Counted from the first letter of the stretch, positions 1-8,512 are shown. The stretch: DNA of 64,000 bases from Clostridia bacterium (GCA_910576325.1 CAJTIM010000025.1:1-64000); one strand, 5' to 3'. Notes: generated from the letters alone by a model not told the origin. Program-made: numbers and translations.

Positions 1-1
1 T

Positions 2-130
2 ACCGAAGAAGGTGCAAGAGATTACTTGAAAATCATGTCTTATATCGGTACCGCACACAAACAGGGTTACAATGCTTATGAAGCAATCAAAAATGCAATT
101 TCAGGAAATCCAGATTTCATCTTTGGATAA
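2..130 (+). CDS. C-terminal end of a transposase, probably IS66 type (partial)
   Basis: An open frame enters from the left edge and ends in TAA at 128-130, leaving 42 residues ending NPDFIFG. The residues KIMSYIGTAHKQG and AIKNAISGNPDFIF resemble, from memory, the C-terminus of IS66-type transposases in Clostridia. The call is supported by the sequence just downstream, which ends in GAACAGTTAC; its complement begins GTAACTGTTC, and IS66 elements characteristically start with GTAA. The catalytic region is outside the window, so the family assignment is tentative. Confidence 0.5.
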   Translation, partial: TEEGARDYLKIMSYIGTAHKQGYNAYEAIKNAISGNPDFIFG

Positions 131-150
131 TGGGTGTCCTGAACAGTTAC
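131..150. mobile_element. Putative right terminal inverted repeat of the IS66-like element
   Basis: The 20 bases after the transposase stop end in GAACAGTTAC, the complement of a GTAA-starting terminus expected for IS66 ends. The other end is outside the window, so the inverted repeat and any 8-bp target duplication cannot be confirmed. Confidence 0.4.
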
Positions 151-164
151 TTTCTATTTTTCTA

Positions 165-238
165 TTGACAACTTTCTTTGTCATCTGTATACTATGATTT
201 GACAATGATATTTGTCATTTTGACTATCTTTCATGTCA
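165..238 (+). promoter_or_regulatory. Strong sigma-A promoter with three palindromic operators
   Basis: The -35 TTGACA (165-170) and -10 TATACT (188-193) are separated by 17 nt. Two perfect inverted repeats TGACAA-N6-TTGTCA lie at 166-183 (over the -35 and spacer) and 200-217 (at and after the expected start of transcription). A weaker copy TGAC-N10-GTCA lies at 221-238. The arrangement is typical of autorepression, and the obvious candidate repressor is the small XRE protein encoded at 270. The promoter starts about 15 bp beyond the putative IS end. Confidence 0.75.
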
Positions 239-269
239 TTCGTCTCAGAAAGAAAGGACGCTCATACCT

Positions 270-479
270 ATGCCGCTTTACAATCATCTCAAAGAACATC
301 GGGCCAGGCTTGGTTTAAACCAACAACAGCTTGGCGCTCTGGTAGGAGCCTCCAGGCAGACCATCAGTCTGATTGAACGGGGAGACTACTCTCCTTCCGT
401 TACCTTGGCTCTGAAAATTGCCAAAGTTTGTAAGGTATCCGTAGAAACATTATTTGAATATGAAGAGGGAGAAAAATGA
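270..479 (+). CDS. Small Cro/CI-type (XRE) transcriptional regulator
   Basis: A 69-residue protein that is almost entirely one HTH_3 domain (about residues 6-60). The helix-turn-helix is seen in QQQLGALVGASRQTISLIERG, followed by SPSVTLALKIAKVCKVSVETLF. It has no dimerisation or sensor extension, as in the YgzD/YozG-like small regulators. Its stop overlaps the next start (ATGA, 476-479), so it is translationally coupled to the membrane protein downstream. The AAAGGA site is well placed. Likely role: repressor of its own operon through the palindromes at 166-238. Such regulator/membrane-protein pairs are common in Firmicutes, but their signal is generally unknown. Confidence 0.9.
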   Translation: MPLYNHLKEHRARLGLNQQQLGALVGASRQTISLIERGDYSPSVTLALKIAKVCKVSVETLFEYEEGEK

Positions 480-1240
480 ACAGCACAAATAAGAAAAAAA
501 TAACAATCCGATTTTTCCTGTATATTCTGGGAGGAGCCGCCCTCGGCGCATGCTTATGCTTTGGGATTCTTTATGTGGAAACACCCTTTACGAAGCTGGT
601 TACCGATTTTTATACCGGACTGCTCGCGTATGCCCCCTGGATCACCATGCCTATCGGTCTGGCGGCCATACTTTTCTCTTATGTACCTCTGGCAAAGGCA
701 AAGAAACGTATCGCTGACTGGAACGGCTGGAATGATGATACGGATGATACCTTTTACCGGCAGACGGAACGGCTTTTAAACGTTTCCCTTAGAATTTCCA
801 TACTGGGAAGTATGGTTCTCTTTATGGCCATTGCGCTGCTGACCATTGCCACCTATGGGAAACATATGAGCGTGTACTTGTTTTTTGTGTGTATGCTGTG
901 TTTCCTGTTCTGCATGATTTTTCTGGCCTTTTTGCAGCGGAAAGCCGTGGAGCAGCTTCGTATCCTGAATCCGGAAAAGAAAGGCGATGCCCTGGAGCTG
1001 CATTTTCGGAAAAAATGGATGGAGAGCCTGGATGAGCAGGAACGGCTTGCCACTTATGCCGCCTCCTATAAGGCATTTTCCAGTTTGAACATTGTCTTTT
1101 TTGTTCTGTATATACTGATGATTCTGCTGGTTCCGTTTTTTAGCATAGGCTTCCTGCCCTTTCTGTGTGTGGGGTGTATGTGGCTGATTCCCTATGGTAT
1201 TTATCTGTGGGAGGCTTCCGAAAAAAAATCAAAGCAGTAG
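476..1240 (+). CDS. DUF3169-like multispanning membrane protein
   Basis: A 254-residue integral membrane protein with about six hydrophobic segments (near residues 12-32, 50-72, 103-125, 131-152, 205-225 and 226-246). A hydrophilic cytoplasmic stretch rich in D and W (ADWNGWNDDTDDTFYRQTERLL) lies after the second. Order, length and this central motif fit the DUF3169 family, which is usually encoded directly after a small XRE regulator, as here. The biochemical function of the family is not known. It overlaps the regulator by four bases and is very probably controlled by the same operators. No transcription terminator serving the plus strand was recognised after it. Confidence 0.7.
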   Translation: MNSTNKKKITIRFFLYILGGAALGACLCFGILYVETPFTKLVTDFYTGLLAYAPWITMPIGLAAILFSYVPLAKAKKRIADWNGWNDDTDDTFYRQTERLLNVSLRISILGSMVLFMAIALLTIATYGKHMSVYLFFVCMLCFLFCMIFLAFLQRKAVEQLRILNPEKKGDALELHFRKKWMESLDEQERLATYAASYKAFSSLNIVFFVLYILMILLVPFFSIGFLPFLCVGCMWLIPYGIYLWEASEKKSKQ

Positions 1241-1304
1241 CTTCGAAATTACGGAACAAAATCCGGGCTTTTAAAGCTTCGTAATTCTTAATAAACAAAA
1301 ATCT

Positions 1305-1330
1305 TGCGGTTTGCAATATGGCAAACCGCA
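1305..1330 (-). terminator. Terminator of the XRE gene at 1370
   Basis: A perfect 10-bp stem TGCGGTTTGC/GCAAACCGCA with a 6-nt loop. Read on the minus strand it is followed by a T-rich stretch (GATTTTTGTTTATT). On the plus strand no T-run follows, so it serves the minus-strand gene. Confidence 0.75.
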
Positions 1331-1369
1331 GGAGCAATCCAAGCATAAGGTTATTTCGCGGGGATAATA

Positions 1370-1825
1370 TTACTGCTGTTTCCTTCTTTTCCAAACCACT
1401 GCCAGAATATCCTTCAGCACCAGAAATGAATTCAATTCATCATACCCATATTTTTTCTCCAAATCATGCAGCAAACCGTCAAGCTGCGAGGCATAATGCT
1501 CCACCTCCACCTCCTTCTGATACTGCACAAGAATCGGGTACTTCTTACTCCACGCCTTTGTCCAGTCAATCTTATTCGTCACATCCTCACTGGTCCTGTC
1601 AATGGCCTCCTGAATCTCCTTCACATCCATATCGAACTCCACCAGCTCATCCAGTGACAATCCGTACAAAACCGCAAGCCGCTTCGACTGCTGAATATCC
1701 GGCAATGTCTCGTCCGTCTCCCATTTCGAGATCGTCTGCCTGCTGACTCCAAGCTTTCCCGCAACCTCCTCCTGAGATAAGCCTCTCTTCTTCCGTGCTT
1801 CAAACAAATGATTTCCCAAACTCAT
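1370..1825 (-). CDS. XRE family transcriptional regulator
   Basis: A 151-residue protein with an N-terminal HTH_3 domain (about residues 5-60; KRGLSQEEVAGKLGVSRQTISKWE is the helix-turn-helix). It is followed by a charged, helical C-terminal region (about 65-150; DWTKAWSKKYPILVQYQKEV) with no membrane segment. The ATG is preceded by AGGAGG at good spacing. Directly upstream of that ribosome site sits a copy of repeat family A, so its leader is unusual. Monocistronic, with its own terminator. The target is unknown; the C-terminal part does not resemble a domain I can name. Confidence 0.85.
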   Translation of the reverse strand: MSLGNHLFEARKKRGLSQEEVAGKLGVSRQTISKWETDETLPDIQQSKRLAVLYGLSLDELVEFDMDVKEIQEAIDRTSEDVTNKIDWTKAWSKKYPILVQYQKEVEVEHYASQLDGLLHDLEKKYGYDELNSFLVLKDILAVVWKRRKQQ

Positions 1826-1840
1826 AATTTGTCCTCCTTT

Positions 1841-1890
1841 TTAAGTTGCTGCGCAACAGCACTAAAGGGATGTGCCTTTGCATCTTTATT
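1841..1890 (-). repeat. Repeat family A, short copy in the 5' leader of the XRE gene
   Basis: It carries the small hairpin GTTGC-TGC-GCAAC (1845-1857) followed by AGCACTAAAGG, matching the head of the long copies at 50841 and 51014 (GTCGC-TGC-GCGAC). The stem differs by a compensated base pair. The tail GTGCCTTTGCATCTTTAT matches the end of the long copies, so this looks like a form with the middle palindrome deleted. It lies just upstream of the ribosome site of the gene ending at 1370. Confidence 0.65.
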
Positions 1891-2051
1891 ATAAGGGCTT
1901 CCCAAAAGAATCACCACCAATCAAACCTTGCAATTATGCCCGTATTCCATACAAATCGCAGCCCCTTTTCCGTTATCTAGGTATTTCTCCCCAACAACGC
2001 AGCAACGCGGATGCCGCTTTATTTTACGGCATCCGCGAACACAAGCTCCCC

Positions 2052-3062
2052 TTACTCCCAGGGCATCAATGGATTCTCAATTTTCTTATCTCGAAGCATC
2101 AGCTCATTCACCGCTTCTCTGGCCGGCTTATCCTCAAACAGCACTGCATTGACCTGCTCAATAATCGGAATCTCCACTCCGTATTTTCTGGCAAGCCCCA
2201 CGGCAGCCTTGGCGGAGTAAACGCCCTCCACCACCATCTTCACCTCATCCATAGCTTCCTTCATCGTCCTGCCCTGTCCCATCAGATATCCGGCCTTCCG
2301 GTTCCGGCTGTGAACGGAAGCGCAGGTAACAATGAGATCCCCGATGCCGGAAAGTCCGCTGAAGGACTCAATCCTTCCTCCCATAGCAAGTCCGATTCGG
2401 CTCATCTCCGCAATTCCTCTTGTAATAAGGGCTGCCTTTGTATTATCCCCGTACCCAAGTCCGTCTGCAATACCGGCCGCAAGCGCAATCACATTTTTCA
2501 GAGCGCCGCCCAGTTCAATCCCAAGCATATCAGGGCTGGTGTACACGCGAAATACCTGATTCATAAAAATATTCTGAATAAACTCGGCAGTCTCTCTGTC
2601 ATGCGCTCCGGCTACTACGGTGGTAGGCAGTCCCCTGCCTACCTCCTCGGCATGGCTCGGACCGGAAAGCACGGCCGCACGGCAGTTCGGAATCTCCTGT
2701 TCCACAATCTCCGACAGGGTCATAAGGGTGGATTCCTCAATACCCTTGGCAACATTTACAATAATCTGTCCATCCTCCACAAAGGGCGCCATACTGCGAG
2801 CCGTACTTCTGGTGAAGGGGGAAGGAACTGCCAGTACCATCAGTTCCGCGCCTTTGATGCTGCTCTCCAGGTCCGTCGTAATATGCATATCCTCCGGCAG
2901 CTTTACACCGGGAAGCTTATCCTTGTGCTCATGCTGTTCGTTCAGCATGGCCACCTCCGCCTCCATAATAGACCAGAGAGTTACTTCATGTCCGTTGCTG
3001 TGAAGCAATATGGACAAAGCCGTTCCCCAGCTTCCTGCTCCGATTACACTTACCTTTGCCAT
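2052..3062 (-). CDS. gpsA: NAD(P)-dependent glycerol-3-phosphate dehydrogenase
   Basis: A cytoplasmic enzyme that reduces dihydroxyacetone phosphate to sn-glycerol-3-phosphate, the backbone for phospholipids. The N-terminal Rossmann motif VIGAGSWGTAL, the segments VAKGIE and LSGPSHAEEV, and the C-terminal GALKNVIALAAGIADGLGYGDNTKAAL are diagnostic. Length (336 aa) is normal. I chose the ATG at 3062 over an upstream ATG at 3089 because AAAGGAG sits nine bases before it and the Rossmann fold starts at once (MAKVSVIG). It lies downstream of plsY and der, in the order common in Clostridia. PlsY uses the product of this enzyme as acyl acceptor. Confidence 0.96.
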   Translation of the reverse strand: MAKVSVIGAGSWGTALSILLHSNGHEVTLWSIMEAEVAMLNEQHEHKDKLPGVKLPEDMHITTDLESSIKGAELMVLAVPSPFTRSTARSMAPFVEDGQIIVNVAKGIEESTLMTLSEIVEQEIPNCRAAVLSGPSHAEEVGRGLPTTVVAGAHDRETAEFIQNIFMNQVFRVYTSPDMLGIELGGALKNVIALAAGIADGLGYGDNTKAALITRGIAEMSRIGLAMGGRIESFSGLSGIGDLIVTCASVHSRNRKAGYLMGQGRTMKEAMDEVKMVVEGVYSAKAAVGLARKYGVEIPIIEQVNAVLFEDKPAREAVNELMLRDKKIENPLMPWE

Positions 3063-3239
3063 TGCATCCATCTCCTTTTTCAATTCCATATTTTCAATAA
3101 CCGTTTATAGCTCCGTGAATCCGTGTTATTTTGCCCCAATACTTTTTCAAACCAATTCTTATTAGTCCTGTTGTATTATGTAAACAAGGCAAGGCGTTTC
3201 TTCTATCCTATGTGCTTTAAATCCGCTTCCCGGCCGTTT

Positions 3240-3887
3240 TTAATCCGCCTTCTGCCCAAGCTTGCGCTCCGTTCCCTTCAAAAGCCCTTTGATATTCTTT
3301 TTATGCCGGTAAAGGGCAAGTCCCGTCAGAAAGGCCGTAATTGCGTACAGCTCATACAAATGGGGCTGCGTAAGTCCCCATTTTCCAAGAAAACCGTAAA
3401 TCAATACGCCGGCCAGCAGTTCAATTACCACCAGAATCGATCCCAGGGACACATACTTTGTCACGGCTACGGAAAGCACAAAGCTTACGGCCGCTATTAC
3501 CATCAGCACCGGATCCAGGCTCACAAACAGTCCGGCCGTGGCCGCAATGCCCTTGCCGCCCTTAAATCCCAGATAGAAAGGAAAATTATGTCCCAGGATC
3601 ACACCCATTGAAGCGTACATGCCCAGAAGGACCCCTATGTTCTCTGAGGGATCACCGTAATTCCGAAATAGGATTCTTACCGCAATCACCGCAAAGACGC
3701 ATTTGAAACAGTCTCCGAAAAAGGTAATGGCTCCGGCCTTTTTCCCCAGTGTCCGCAGGGCGTTGGTGGCTCCCGCGTTGCCGCTTCCATGCTCCCGGAT
3801 GTCGATTCCCTTCATTCTTCCGTATAAGTAACTGGTCTGAAACAGACCAAACACATATCCGATAAGTACACAAACAAGGCGTTCCAT
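3240..3887 (-). CDS. plsY: Acyl-phosphate:glycerol-3-phosphate acyltransferase
   Basis: An integral membrane enzyme that transfers an acyl group from acyl-phosphate to glycerol-3-phosphate, giving lysophosphatidic acid, the first step of phospholipid synthesis. The family signatures GSGNAGATNALRTLGKKAG (about residues 35-53) and GFKGGKGIAATAG are present, with five or more membrane segments. At 215 aa it is of normal length. It begins two bases after the der stop and precedes gpsA, which supplies its acceptor substrate, so the three genes are probably one operon. Confidence 0.95.
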   Translation of the reverse strand: MERLVCVLIGYVFGLFQTSYLYGRMKGIDIREHGSGNAGATNALRTLGKKAGAITFFGDCFKCVFAVIAVRILFRNYGDPSENIGVLLGMYASMGVILGHNFPFYLGFKGGKGIAATAGLFVSLDPVLMVIAAVSFVLSVAVTKYVSLGSILVVIELLAGVLIYGFLGKWGLTQPHLYELYAITAFLTGLALYRHKKNIKGLLKGTERKLGQKAD

Positions 3888-3889
3888 CG

Positions 3890-5212
3890 CTATTGCCCCT
3901 TCCTTTCCCGAATGAAAAATTTAAGCGCCGTACCCTTAAAGCCAAATGCCTCCCGTATCTTATTTTCCAGATACCGGGTATAGGAAAAATGCATCAGCTC
4001 CTTGTCATTGACAAAAATAACAAAGGTGGGCGGCTTCACGGCCACCTGTGTCACATAGAAAATCTTCAGCCGTTTTCCCTTGTCCGACGGCGGCTGCTGT
4101 AAGGCCACGGCCTCGGTTACAATCTCGTTGAGGACGCCGGTGGCAATCCGCAGATTCTGATTCTGAATCACCAGATCTATGAGATCAAAGAGCTTGGAAA
4201 GCCGCTGCCCTGTCAGAGCCGAGAGGAAAATCATTTCCGCATAGGGCATGTAGGACAGCGTATTGCGGATTCGGCTGGTATACTCATAGATGGTTTTGTC
4301 ATTTTTCTCAACGGCATCCCACTTATTGACCGCAATGATCACGCCCTTGCCCCGATCATGGGCGATGCCCGCAATCTTGGCATCCTGTTCCGTAACGCCC
4401 TCCACCGCGTCAATCACCAGGACTACCACATCGGCGCGCTCTACCGCCGTCACGGTGCGGATGATGCTGTAACGCTCCAGTTCTTCCTTTACCTTGCTTT
4501 TACGCCGCAGTCCGGCCGTGTCGATAAATACATACTCCTGATCGTTATGCATCACGTTGGTGTCAATGGCGTCCCGGGTGGTTCCGGCTATATCCGATAC
4601 GATGACACGGTTTTCTCCCGTAAGCTTATTGATGATGGAGGATTTTCCCACATTGGGCTTGCCTACGATGGCAATCTTGGGGCGGTCGTCCTCCTCCTCT
4701 TCCTCGGAATTATCCGCAAAATGGCCGGCCACCTCGTCCAGCATATCGCCCAGGCCCAGTCGGGAGGCGGAGGAAATGGGAATGGGATCGCCCAGGCCCA
4801 AATTGTAGAACTCGTAGACGTCGGGCATCAGCTTCCCAAAGCTGTCTACCTTATTGACTACCAGAACCACCGGCTTTCCCGAACGGCGGAGCATATCGGC
4901 TACCTTGGAATCCGCGTCCACCAGCCCCTGCCGCACATCGGTGAGAAATACGATAACGTCAGCCGTGTCAATGGCGATCTGTGCCTGTTCCCGCATCTGG
5001 GAGAGAATCACGTCCCGGCTGTCCGGCTCGATACCGCCTGTGTCAATCAGGGTAAATGCCCGGTCAAGCCAGGTAACGTCGGCATAGATGCGATCCCTGG
5101 TTACACCCGGCGTATCCTTTACAATGGAAATCTCCTCGCCTGCCAGGGCGTTAAACAGGGTTGATTTTCCCACGTTGGGGCGCCCTACAATGGCTACGAT
5201 TGGTTTGCTCAT
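3890..5212 (-). CDS. der: Ribosome assembly GTPase Der (EngA)
   Basis: An essential GTPase with two tandem G domains acting in 50S subunit maturation. Domain 1 shows [24 protein letters not shown] and NKVD. Domain 2 shows [28 protein letters not shown] and NKWD. A C-terminal KH-like domain (about residues 350-440) follows. At 440 aa it is full length. The start has a GGAGA site. The leader just upstream (5222-5240 on the plus strand) resembles the end of repeat family B. Confidence 0.97.
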   Translation of the reverse strand: MSKPIVAIVGRPNVGKSTLFNALAGEEISIVKDTPGVTRDRIYADVTWLDRAFTLIDTGGIEPDSRDVILSQMREQAQIAIDTADVIVFLTDVRQGLVDADSKVADMLRRSGKPVVLVVNKVDSFGKLMPDVYEFYNLGLGDPIPISSASRLGLGDMLDEVAGHFADNSEEEEEDDRPKIAIVGKPNVGKSSIINKLTGENRVIVSDIAGTTRDAIDTNVMHNDQEYVFIDTAGLRRKSKVKEELERYSIIRTVTAVERADVVVLVIDAVEGVTEQDAKIAGIAHDRGKGVIIAVNKWDAVEKNDKTIYEYTSRIRNTLSYMPYAEMIFLSALTGQRLSKLFDLIDLVIQNQNLRIATGVLNEIVTEAVALQQPPSDKGKRLKIFYVTQVAVKPPTFVIFVNDKELMHFSYTRYLENKIREAFGFKGTALKFFIRERKGQ

Positions 5213-5403
5213 ATTGTTTCTCCTATTATAGTTCCGTATTTCCCCATGCGGCGCCCAGGTATCAGAGATAAGTTTCCGGCCGCAAATATATGCGTCCGCA
5301 GATCCTTTTGGGTGATGCCTGGAGATATACGGATTTCAGTTTTGTAATACCTCTCTCAGTATACGGACAGCCGAAAACATTTTCCGGCGGTAAAAAACCG
5401 TAT
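5213..5403. other. Spacer between der and the DUF512 gene, with a repeat-like leader
   Basis: It contains the motif that complements to TACGGAACTATAATAGGAG before der, shared with repeat family B ends, and an imperfect inverted pair CCAGGTATCA/TGATGCCTGG (about 5256-5325). No gene is supported here. Confidence 0.4.
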
Positions 5404-6774
5404 TTATAAATTACTTTGGTCTTTGATAAGGGTATTCTGTTTTCCGGTTTCGGTTTCAATCTCTCCAAGTATTGCCTCTAACAAAGCTTTTCCGTCTGAT
5501 TCTACAATAATTATGGGCACTTGTAAAGCCCTGGAAAGCTCTTCCACCGTCATATCGTCCAGAAAAACACGTTCGCCGCTCTTCATCATGTGCTCTGTCA
5601 GCAGCAATGCCTCTCCCAGATCACGTCCCGCAAGCTGATTTTTTAAGTCCCGGCCGGTGAGCAGACCGGCTACGGTGATGCGCCTGCCGAAGAAGTCGTT
5701 TTGGATGGGAAGGATCTTAAGCTCCACATTCGGATACTTCTTACGGATCTCCTCCGCCTCTTTCTCCAGCATAGGGGCTGCCAATGTTCCGGTGGCGATG
5801 GTAATGCTGCGGCTGCGGCTGTCACCGGTGCGGCAATTAAGCTCATTTTTAAGCTCCTCCCGGAGAAGGCGCACCATGCCGACGCCATTTTCCAGTTGGA
5901 GATAGCCGTCGTAGCTTTCTTCCTCAGGAATCTCCTTTTCTGCCAGAAGATACCACTCGTCGCCGGCATGAACAAAGTGGGTTCCGTACTTCTCATAGAG
6001 GCGATCCTGCCAGGCGTGAAGCTGCTTTAACACCTGCAGCGCATCCTCCCTGGTAAACGGCTCCAAAAGATACAGACCTTCCCGGTGATCCGTAAGTCCC
6101 ACAGGAACCACGGAAAGGCTTTGGAGATGGGGGAGGTATTTTGTCAGCGCTTCTATGCTGTGCTCCAGTTCATCCCCGTCGTTGATTCCCTTACAGAGTA
6201 CAATCTGGCCATTCATGGTGATGCCGGCTTTGTAAAACTGCTCTACTTTGTCTAAGGCATCCCCGGCGAAGCGGTTATTGAGCATCCTGCAGCGCAGATC
6301 CCGGTTCATGGTGTGGAAGGATATGTTGATGGGGGACAGATGGTAGCGGATGATACGCTCCACATCCTCATCGCTCATATTTGTTAAGGTTACATAATTT
6401 CCCTGCAAAAAGGACAGACGGGAATCGTCGTCCTTGAAATAGAGGGTTTCACGCATTCCCTTAGGAAGCTGATCGATAAAGCAGAACATGCACTTGTTCC
6501 GGCAGGAGCGGTACTCGTCCATAAGGCCGTTTTCAAATACAATCCCCAAGTCGTCCTCATACTCCTTTTCAATCTCAAGCTCCCACTCTTCTCCGTCGGA
6601 TTTACGGATTAGGATTTCCAAATATTCCTCGTTGATCAGATAGTGATAATCAAAAATGTCCTCTATGCTCTGGCCGTTGACGGATACCAGCACGTCGCCG
6701 GGCGCCAGTTCAAGCTCCTCCGCTATGCTGCCCGGTTCTATCCGGCTGATGACGTGTTCTTTGTTTTTTTTCAT
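5404..6774 (-). CDS. DUF512 protein: PDZ-like plus radical-SAM-like iron-sulfur protein
   Basis: A 456-residue protein. An N-terminal PDZ-like domain (residues 8-60; ISRIEPGSIAEELELAPGDVLVSVNG) is followed by a CRNKCMFCFIDQLP motif (about residue 92), a CxxxCxxC [4Fe-4S] cluster site of the radical-SAM type. A TIM-barrel-like region and a C-terminal DUF512 domain complete it. This family is conserved in Clostridia next to der, as here, and is annotated as DUF512-containing or TIGR03279-like. Its reaction is not established. The AGGAGG site fixes the start. Probably the first gene of the der-plsY-gpsA operon. Confidence 0.85.
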   Translation of the reverse strand: MKKNKEHVISRIEPGSIAEELELAPGDVLVSVNGQSIEDIFDYHYLINEEYLEILIRKSDGEEWELEIEKEYEDDLGIVFENGLMDEYRSCRNKCMFCFIDQLPKGMRETLYFKDDDSRLSFLQGNYVTLTNMSDEDVERIIRYHLSPINISFHTMNRDLRCRMLNNRFAGDALDKVEQFYKAGITMNGQIVLCKGINDGDELEHSIEALTKYLPHLQSLSVVPVGLTDHREGLYLLEPFTREDALQVLKQLHAWQDRLYEKYGTHFVHAGDEWYLLAEKEIPEEESYDGYLQLENGVGMVRLLREELKNELNCRTGDSRSRSITIATGTLAAPMLEKEAEEIRKKYPNVELKILPIQNDFFGRRITVAGLLTGRDLKNQLAGRDLGEALLLTEHMMKSGERVFLDDMTVEELSRALQVPIIIVESDGKALLEAILGEIETETGKQNTLIKDQSNL

Positions 6775-7146
6775 GGCTTGCAGCCTCCTTTTTCTTTGCG
6801 GCTTATCCTTTATATCTCATACCCTTCCGAATGAAGTTCGCTGCCCAAAGTGGTATGTATTCTTAGAGTACCCAAAGGGTATTTTTTTCTGCATGATTTT
6901 ACGAAACCGCAGAAACTCCGGGCTTTCATTTCCAGCGATTTCCTCTATGCTAATTTTACACATTACGGACCTTGTGTGCAAGTTTCATTTTATCTTGCGC
7001 TTCCCCGGCTTCTATGTTATTCTCAGACAAATGACAAACAATCTTAACAGCATATTCCCATAAAATACTCGCATAGATTTACGGCACATGTACTTGTGTC
7101 TGAAAATCCGGCTTATACGGATATGCTGACCACTTGGAGGATTTCA
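6775..7146. other. Divergent intergenic region
   Basis: It separates the DUF512 gene (minus) from the plus-strand gene at 7147 and must hold both promoters. On the minus strand a TATAAA candidate -10 lies near 6810, without a convincing -35. A short hairpin TACCC-AAA-GGGTA followed by T7 lies near 6879-6898 and could be a weak plus-strand terminator, but no gene feeds it. No coding sequence seen. Confidence 0.35.
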
Positions 7147-7575
7147 ATGAGAACAAAAGAACAGATACTTGAATTTATTCGGAAGCAAAAGACAGCCTTT
7201 ATTGCCTCCGTAGATGAAGATGGCTTTCCCAATATGAAGGCTATGTTTGCGCCGCGTAAAATTGAGGGGAATTGTTTTTATTTTACCACCAATACCTCCT
7301 CCATGCGTGCACAGCAATTTCTGAAAAATCCCAGGGCAAGCATTTATTTTTACAACCGGGGACGCTTTCGATATGAAGGGATTATGCTGACTGGTAATAT
7401 GGAAGTTTTGCAGGATGAGGAAATCAAAAAGGAAATCTGGCGTACCGGGGACAATATGTTCTACAAGCAGGGCGTGACAGATCCCGATTACTGTGTACTG
7501 AAATTCACAGCGGTTAAGGGACGTCATTACTGTGATTTAAGATCGGAAAGCTTTTCTGTTGCGGATTTGAGCTGA
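7147..7575 (+). CDS. Pyridoxamine 5'-phosphate oxidase-like FMN-binding protein
   Basis: A 142-residue single-domain split barrel. FIASVDEDGFPNMKAMFAP (about residues 17-35), FTTNTSSMRAQQFLKNPRASIYF and GIMLTGNMEVLQD are typical of the PNPOx-like/general-stress (YzzA) group that binds FMN or F420 in a dimer. It is too short and too divergent to be a true PdxH. I chose the ATG at 7147 because GGAGG is eight bases upstream; the upstream in-frame start at 7096 would add an unrelated tail. Substrate unknown. Confidence 0.8.
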   Translation: MRTKEQILEFIRKQKTAFIASVDEDGFPNMKAMFAPRKIEGNCFYFTTNTSSMRAQQFLKNPRASIYFYNRGRFRYEGIMLTGNMEVLQDEEIKKEIWRTGDNMFYKQGVTDPDYCVLKFTAVKGRHYCDLRSESFSVADLS

Positions 7576-7637
7576 CGCCCGGAATCTGCCGCCTTACTGT
7601 CCGCCCGGTAATCGGACGGCATATGGGGTTACTGGCA

Positions 7638-7895
7638 TCAACTCTTTAAATAATCGCTAAATTCCTTTAATTCCATCTTCGTTTCTTTGGAAAGACTGTT
7701 AAATTCCACATCCCGGACAGCACCCTCCAAAGCATACAGGTGTACCAGGCAGACATTGGGATAGGCTTGCTTCAGCTTTAAAAATGCCTGCCTGGAGCCG
7801 GACTGCGTCAGCTTTTCCGAAGAATCAATACCAATGCTCTCCAGTTTTTTTGCCATTTCTTTTCCGATGTTTCTCATAGATGTTAAGTCAGACAT
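7638..7895 (-). CDS. TfoX C-terminal domain protein
   Basis: An 85-residue protein matching the TfoX C-terminal domain alone: MRNIGKEMAKKLESIGIDSSEKLTQSG is the helix-hairpin-helix-like start, with FLKLKQAYPNVCLVHLYALEGAVRDVEF after it. In gamma-proteobacteria this domain is part of the competence regulator TfoX/Sxy; stand-alone versions in Firmicutes have no proven role. GGGAGG precedes the ATG. First of a tightly spaced run of small minus-strand genes. Confidence 0.8.
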   Translation of the reverse strand: MSDLTSMRNIGKEMAKKLESIGIDSSEKLTQSGSRQAFLKLKQAYPNVCLVHLYALEGAVRDVEFNSLSKETKMELKEFSDYLKS

Positions 7896-7956
7896 GACAT
7901 CCTCCCTATACTTGATCTTGAATCCATTTGAAATCCGCCTATTTCACAAATCCCTG

Positions 7957-8445
7957 TTAAATCTCCAACAAGCAGACCCGGCTGCCATGCTCCTCTATGA
8001 TTTTCAGCAAATCTTCGGTTTTCATCCAGACCGTAGCCGTATTGTCATTTGGATGAACGCCTATCAGCCCCGGATCTTCCAGAAATGCTTTGTCCAGGAA
8101 AAACTGCACGCTGCGGGCTTCGTCATTCAAAAGGCCAAGAGGCGTTACCGCACCGGGCAGGAGTTTGAGATGCTCCATCAGTTCTTCCTTTGAGGCAAAG
8201 CTTAAGGGGCGCGTGCCGTTTTTCCTGCGAAATTCCTTGAGATCCACCCGTTTGCTTCCCGGCACCGTTATCAGATAATAGCTGCGTTTTTTATCGTCGC
8301 GTACAAAAAGATTTTTCGCATCGGCCTCCGGGTAGGGCAGCTCTACCCCGGACAGCTCTTCCATATTGTAGACGGCTTTGTGCTCTGTGATTTCATGCCA
8401 GATGCCTCTGTTTTTCAGATATTCATATACCTCTTGTTTATTCAT
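7957..8445 (-). CDS. YbaK-domain prolyl-tRNA editing protein (ProX/PrdX-like)
   Basis: A 162-residue stand-alone editing domain that in this family hydrolyses mischarged (usually alanyl) tRNA-Pro. AVYNMEELSG, ADAKNLFVRDDKKRSYYLITVPG, GTRPLSFASKEELMEHLKLLPGAVTPLGLLND and LIGVHPNDNTATVWM match the PrdX/ProX subgroup, including the conserved K of KNLF and the GAVTPLG loop. I start at 8445, where GGGAAG precedes the ATG. The longer frame to 8547 overlaps the upstream gene and adds a basic tail with no family match. Confidence 0.88.
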   Translation of the reverse strand: MNKQEVYEYLKNRGIWHEITEHKAVYNMEELSGVELPYPEADAKNLFVRDDKKRSYYLITVPGSKRVDLKEFRRKNGTRPLSFASKEELMEHLKLLPGAVTPLGLLNDEARSVQFFLDKAFLEDPGLIGVHPNDNTATVWMKTEDLLKIIEEHGSRVCLLEI

Positions 8446-8512
8446 GATTACTTCCCTTTTAAGTTTCGCAGTAAGCAGCCCAAGATTTCCGCTGCTCTTT
8501 GGCTTATGTAAT

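Noticed and set aside
1872..3110. Long plus-strand open frame (412 codons) opposite gpsA
   Set aside because: It lies fully antisense to gpsA, has no ribosome site and its translation looks like low-complexity H/R/S-rich shadow sequence.
5262..5468. Small minus-strand frame (68 codons) between der and the DUF512 gene
   Set aside because: No ribosome site, overlaps the DUF512 3' end, and covers repeat-like DNA.
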